A DNA stretch of 64,000 nucleotides from Combretum micranthum (Eukaryota > Streptophyta > Magnoliopsida > Myrtales > Combretaceae). The position numbers and the translations under genes were made by a program. A model generated the notes under the pieces. The model was not told the DNA's origin, did not search any database, and was given only the letters and a program-made list of their open reading frames with translations. Positions 61,160-64,000 of this stretch are shown here, piece by piece. The stretch spans positions 124,001 to 188,000 of the forward strand of contig JAMXBD010001212.1 of NCBI GenBank assembly GCA_024138025.1, given 5' to 3'. Numbering within the stretch: the first letter of the stretch is position 1; every line of letters starts with the position of its first letter.

Positions 61160-61856
61160 TCAAAATCAACAGTGCTTAATGATAATGAGAATTTGACAGT
61201 AAAAATATAACGGTAAATCTCCCCTCTAGTAGTTGAATTTTACTCATTTATGTAGTAATTGTAAATTTAGCTGAGTGATCGTAAAAATAGACAAAATTCA
61301 ATTCATTACAAAATTTAGCAAATTTTGATTAATGTAAATAAGAATAAAATTTATATATCAAATTTACACTTAGTTTAGGTAGTTGATCTTTCTAATCGAA
61401 AAAAATTCGGAATGGTACCATCTTGACTCTTAACCTATGAGTAGAAGTATATATATTTCTGTAATCAACTACATAAAGTTTAAAGATATTAATCTGATAC
61501 TGATTTTCATCCATTTTTACAATTAACTATCTAAATTTTATCAAATTATGTAATACATCCTAAAATTTGCCATTTTTTTGTAATTAACTAACTATACTTT
61601 ATCAAATTTTGTAATTACATTCTCAAACTTTTCTCATTTTTGCAATTTGAGCAGTTAATTACTTTGTTTAGGTACTATAATTGATCTTGAAAAGTTTATA
61701 GATAATAAATTGATTATTTTAAATTTTGGATAATTAATTACATAAATAAGTAAAATTTAGATTAGAAATCAGACCAAGGTTTGAGTCAAGTCTTGACTTA
61801 GCTTGACTCATAGGGATGTTTAAATGTGATGTATCAACTTTATTATGGGCCTATGA
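61160..61856. other. AT-rich intergenic DNA with diverged repeats
   Basis: Contains several phrases of the type TTTTTGTAATTAACTA...TTTATCAAATT in loose tandem (61500-61660), also seen near 12.8 and 17.6-17.9 kb. No gene is supported. Confidence 0.3.
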
Positions 61857-62192
61857 GGTAAATTACACTAGAAGGTATCAACGTTAGGGTGAAGTCTATT
61901 TAATGTATCAATGTTTAAGTGATTAAAAAGAGGATTTAAAGTTTCGTAAAGTGACTCAAATGAGATATTAGTATATTAAAAATTGATTTAAAGTATCAAC
62001 GTTTGGATTAGTGTTTAATTAAGTTTCAATGATTTTCGTTAATAGTAAATTATTAATACCTTATTTGATTTACTTTATAAAACGTTGATTTATTTTTTTA
62101 ACCACTTGAAATGTCGATACCTTAACTTATTCTATTTCTAAAAGTTGATATAAGCTTACCCTCAAACGTTAATACCTTTTAAATAATTTACC
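61857..62192. mobile_element. Fold-back MITE, about 335 bp
   Basis: The left end GGTAAATTACAC...AAGGTATCAACGTTAGGGT is an inverted copy of the right end ACCCTCAAACGTTAATACCTTTTAAATAATTTACCC. Inner arms with AACCACTT/AAGTGATT also pair. A second, more decayed copy lies at about 63150-63510. Confidence 0.65.
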
Positions 62193-62603
62193 CATTTATC
62201 ATGTGATATAAATGTTGCAACTTTTCTTTTTCAAACATTGATTTATTAATTTTTAACTTCAAAAGACATATCTTGGAACATGCGGTTCTTAATAAAAAGT
62301 TGAAAAAAAGAAATAAACCTTAAGGGAGATAACCCAAGTACCAAATTTAATATTTTTTTTCTAAAATTTATAATATTAAAATTTTTAATTGTCAGATTTA
62401 TTATTTATTTACATTTGTTATCTTCAAACAATGATGATTTATGATGTTATTTTTTATTAAATAATAGAGCTACTAAATCAAACAAGTAAAAGTGAAATTG
62501 TGTATGATATTTAGCAATTTTTAAGTTCAAATGTGATTATGATAAAAAAGTCAAACATGAAATAAGCAAGAAAAATTTAATGAACGTGATATTAAATAAC
62601 TTA

Positions 62604-62885
62604 CGGCTTGTTTACTTCGATAAATGAATAAGACTGTAATGGAATCTTTATTATGGAGGAATGAAATAGAGCTGTAATAGGATTTTTTTTATTAATTTTT
62701 TATTCAAATGGTGGTATTTTGAAAAAATGATAGTTCCAGTATTGAATTGGTATTCATAGGTTTGAATAAAGAATGGTTATGGAATTTATTGTGGGATTGT
62801 TATTCGATGAACTAAATGACGTAATAGCTATTCGTAAGGAATAAAACTGTAATAAAATTACAATTATAATGAAGTAAACGAACAG
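62604..62885. mobile_element. Tourist-like (PIF/Harbinger) MITE, 282 bp, TSD TTA
   Basis: The ends CGGCTTGTTTACTTC and GAAGTAAACGAACAG are inverted repeats with a few mismatches. They are flanked by TTA at 62601-62603 and 62886-62888, the duplication typical of Tourist/PIF elements. The interior words GGAATAAAACTGTAAT and GACTGTAATGGAAT pair. No ORF is present. Confidence 0.75.
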
Positions 62886-63149
62886 TTAAAGTTTTTGGTG
62901 ATGTATTAAATCCAACAACCATGTATCTTCTCCGCTCTTCCTTGCATGGTTATTGACCACAACAGTAATCCCCTTGCTAACCCGTCGCTAAGACCCTATT
63001 AAATTCAACCCGAACCAAGTTTACCATTGGCCTAGGCCATCATGCCATGATCTGACCTAGCTCGATGTATCTGGACATCACAAGGATTTGACCATGTCGT
63101 TTTTATCTTCACCTAATCTATGGGCATAAACCCATTGGGTTCAAATTAT

Positions 63150-63510
63150 AGGGTCTATAATGGAATGCATAATATTTACGAATAAGTTCATTTAAAGTAA
63201 TAATATTTAAGTGGTTAAAAAAAATATTTTTCAAAGAGAATCAAATGAAGTATTAATGTTTTATAAAGTTCATTTAAAGTACGAATGTTTGAATTAATTT
63301 TCAATTAAATTTTCTTAATTTTCATTATTGATCGATTATTAATACCTTATTTGCTAAAACATTTATTCTTCTTTTAACCACTTAAAGCTTGATATGTTAA
63401 ATTAATTTATTGCTTAAACATTAATTCCTTTAACCATTTATAATGTTGATATCTTAAATAAGCTTATCTATAAAAGTTAGTACCTATTATTATAATTTAC
63501 TTCAAAAAAT
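63150..63510. mobile_element. Decayed second copy of the 61.9-kb MITE
   Basis: Shares in order AAGTGGTTAAAAA, AAATGAAGTATTAATG, TTATTAATACCTTATTTG and TTAACCACTTAAA with 61857-62192. The ends are eroded. Confidence 0.5.
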
Positions 63511-64000
63511 GTATAGTGCTAAGCTCAAGCTCAAGTTTAAATAAGTTAAAAATTTAGAGTTTAAACTTGACTTAAAGTGCTATCGAACAAACTTAACATT
63601 TACTTATATCAATTTATTTAAACTTGATATATTTAAAAAAAAAAAAAATGTTTTTACAGCAAAAATCTTATTAATATCTAAACTCAACCCAAACTCAGTA
63701 GATATTGAAACTCGATTCGAATTTAAATAGGCTCATGAGCTAATCAAGTCAAATACTATAAAATTTGAACTAGACTTAAGTAAACTATTCAAATAGTTTG
63801 AGTTCAATCTTGATTTTGACTTAGCAATTCGGGTAAATATCGAGTCAAATTCAAATAGTCCATAAATTGGTTTGATTCATTTAAACCCTTATGTCAAACC
63901 GTAACCACCACAATCTGAATAAGAAAGGAGAAATGATTACAAGAAGGAAGGCAAATAAAAGGATAAGGAAGTGCTTCGGCAACATAAGTAGTGGAATAGC
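63511..64000. other. AT-rich dispersed repeat, no gene seen
   Basis: Rich in CTCAAGTTTAA/TTGAGTTCAA words like 18.1 and 38.3-38.6 kb. No exon is supported to the window end. Confidence 0.3.

Overview
The window reads as nuclear DNA of a flowering plant, most likely a eudicot. It is AT-rich and gene-poor, the genes have GT-AG introns, and most of the sequence is transposable-element (TE) remains. I found no CRISPR array, no operon-like structure, no rRNA and no convincing tRNA. Only three cellular genes are supported: a DRM1/ARP-type dormancy/auxin-associated protein (18636-20285, +), a folate-receptor-family cysteine-rich membrane protein (39819-42828, +) and a type-one protein phosphatase catalytic subunit of the TOPP8 kind (55553-60719, -). 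The last two are convergent. From memory they correspond to neighbouring Arabidopsis loci (At5g27830 and At5g27840), so they look like a conserved gene pair pushed apart by TE insertions.

Layout. 1-6105: a minus-strand, decayed LTR retrotransposon (3' LTR cut by the window edge, interior without usable ORFs, Met-tRNA primer site, 5' LTR). 6106-18500: gene-poor DNA with MITEs, a cluster of short hairpins, and two hAT-type non-autonomous elements that share the terminal sequence TAGACATC. 18636-20285: DRM1-like gene. 20491-31315: a duplicated copy of the DRM1-like gene's 3' flank, separated from the original by nested LTR pieces and a 611-bp almost perfect palindrome, and split by a 3.8-kb solo LTR. 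27068-38192: three large solo LTRs with clear 5-bp target-site duplications (AAATG, GATAT, TATTA). 39819-42828: folate-receptor-like gene. 44605-52741: an 8.1-kb hAT element with a dead transposase and nested insertions. 55553-60719: phosphatase gene. 61.8-64 kb: more MITEs.

Two points stand out. First, the large LTRs and the 5' LTR at the left edge start alike (TGAAAT...) and carry the same module near their 3' end: a GTGTACTGGGC-like box, a branch-point/pyrimidine tract/AG acceptor, and a short acidic reading frame with pattern E-[FL]-Y-x2-L-[GS]-Y-x3-F-x2-F-[LM]-D-E ending in a stop. This looks like a terminal exon inside an LTR and I know no name for it. Second, two of the three genes are broken only by 1-2 base deletions, often at short runs, and the two arms of the palindrome differ almost only by such deletions. 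That points to uncorrected long-read indels in parts of the assembly, although the phosphatase gene is clean.

The three genes do not form a pathway: one is a growth/dormancy marker, one is a probable membrane glycoprotein, and one is a Ser/Thr phosphatase. All exon boundaries were read by eye from splice motifs and remembered family sequence; no search was run.
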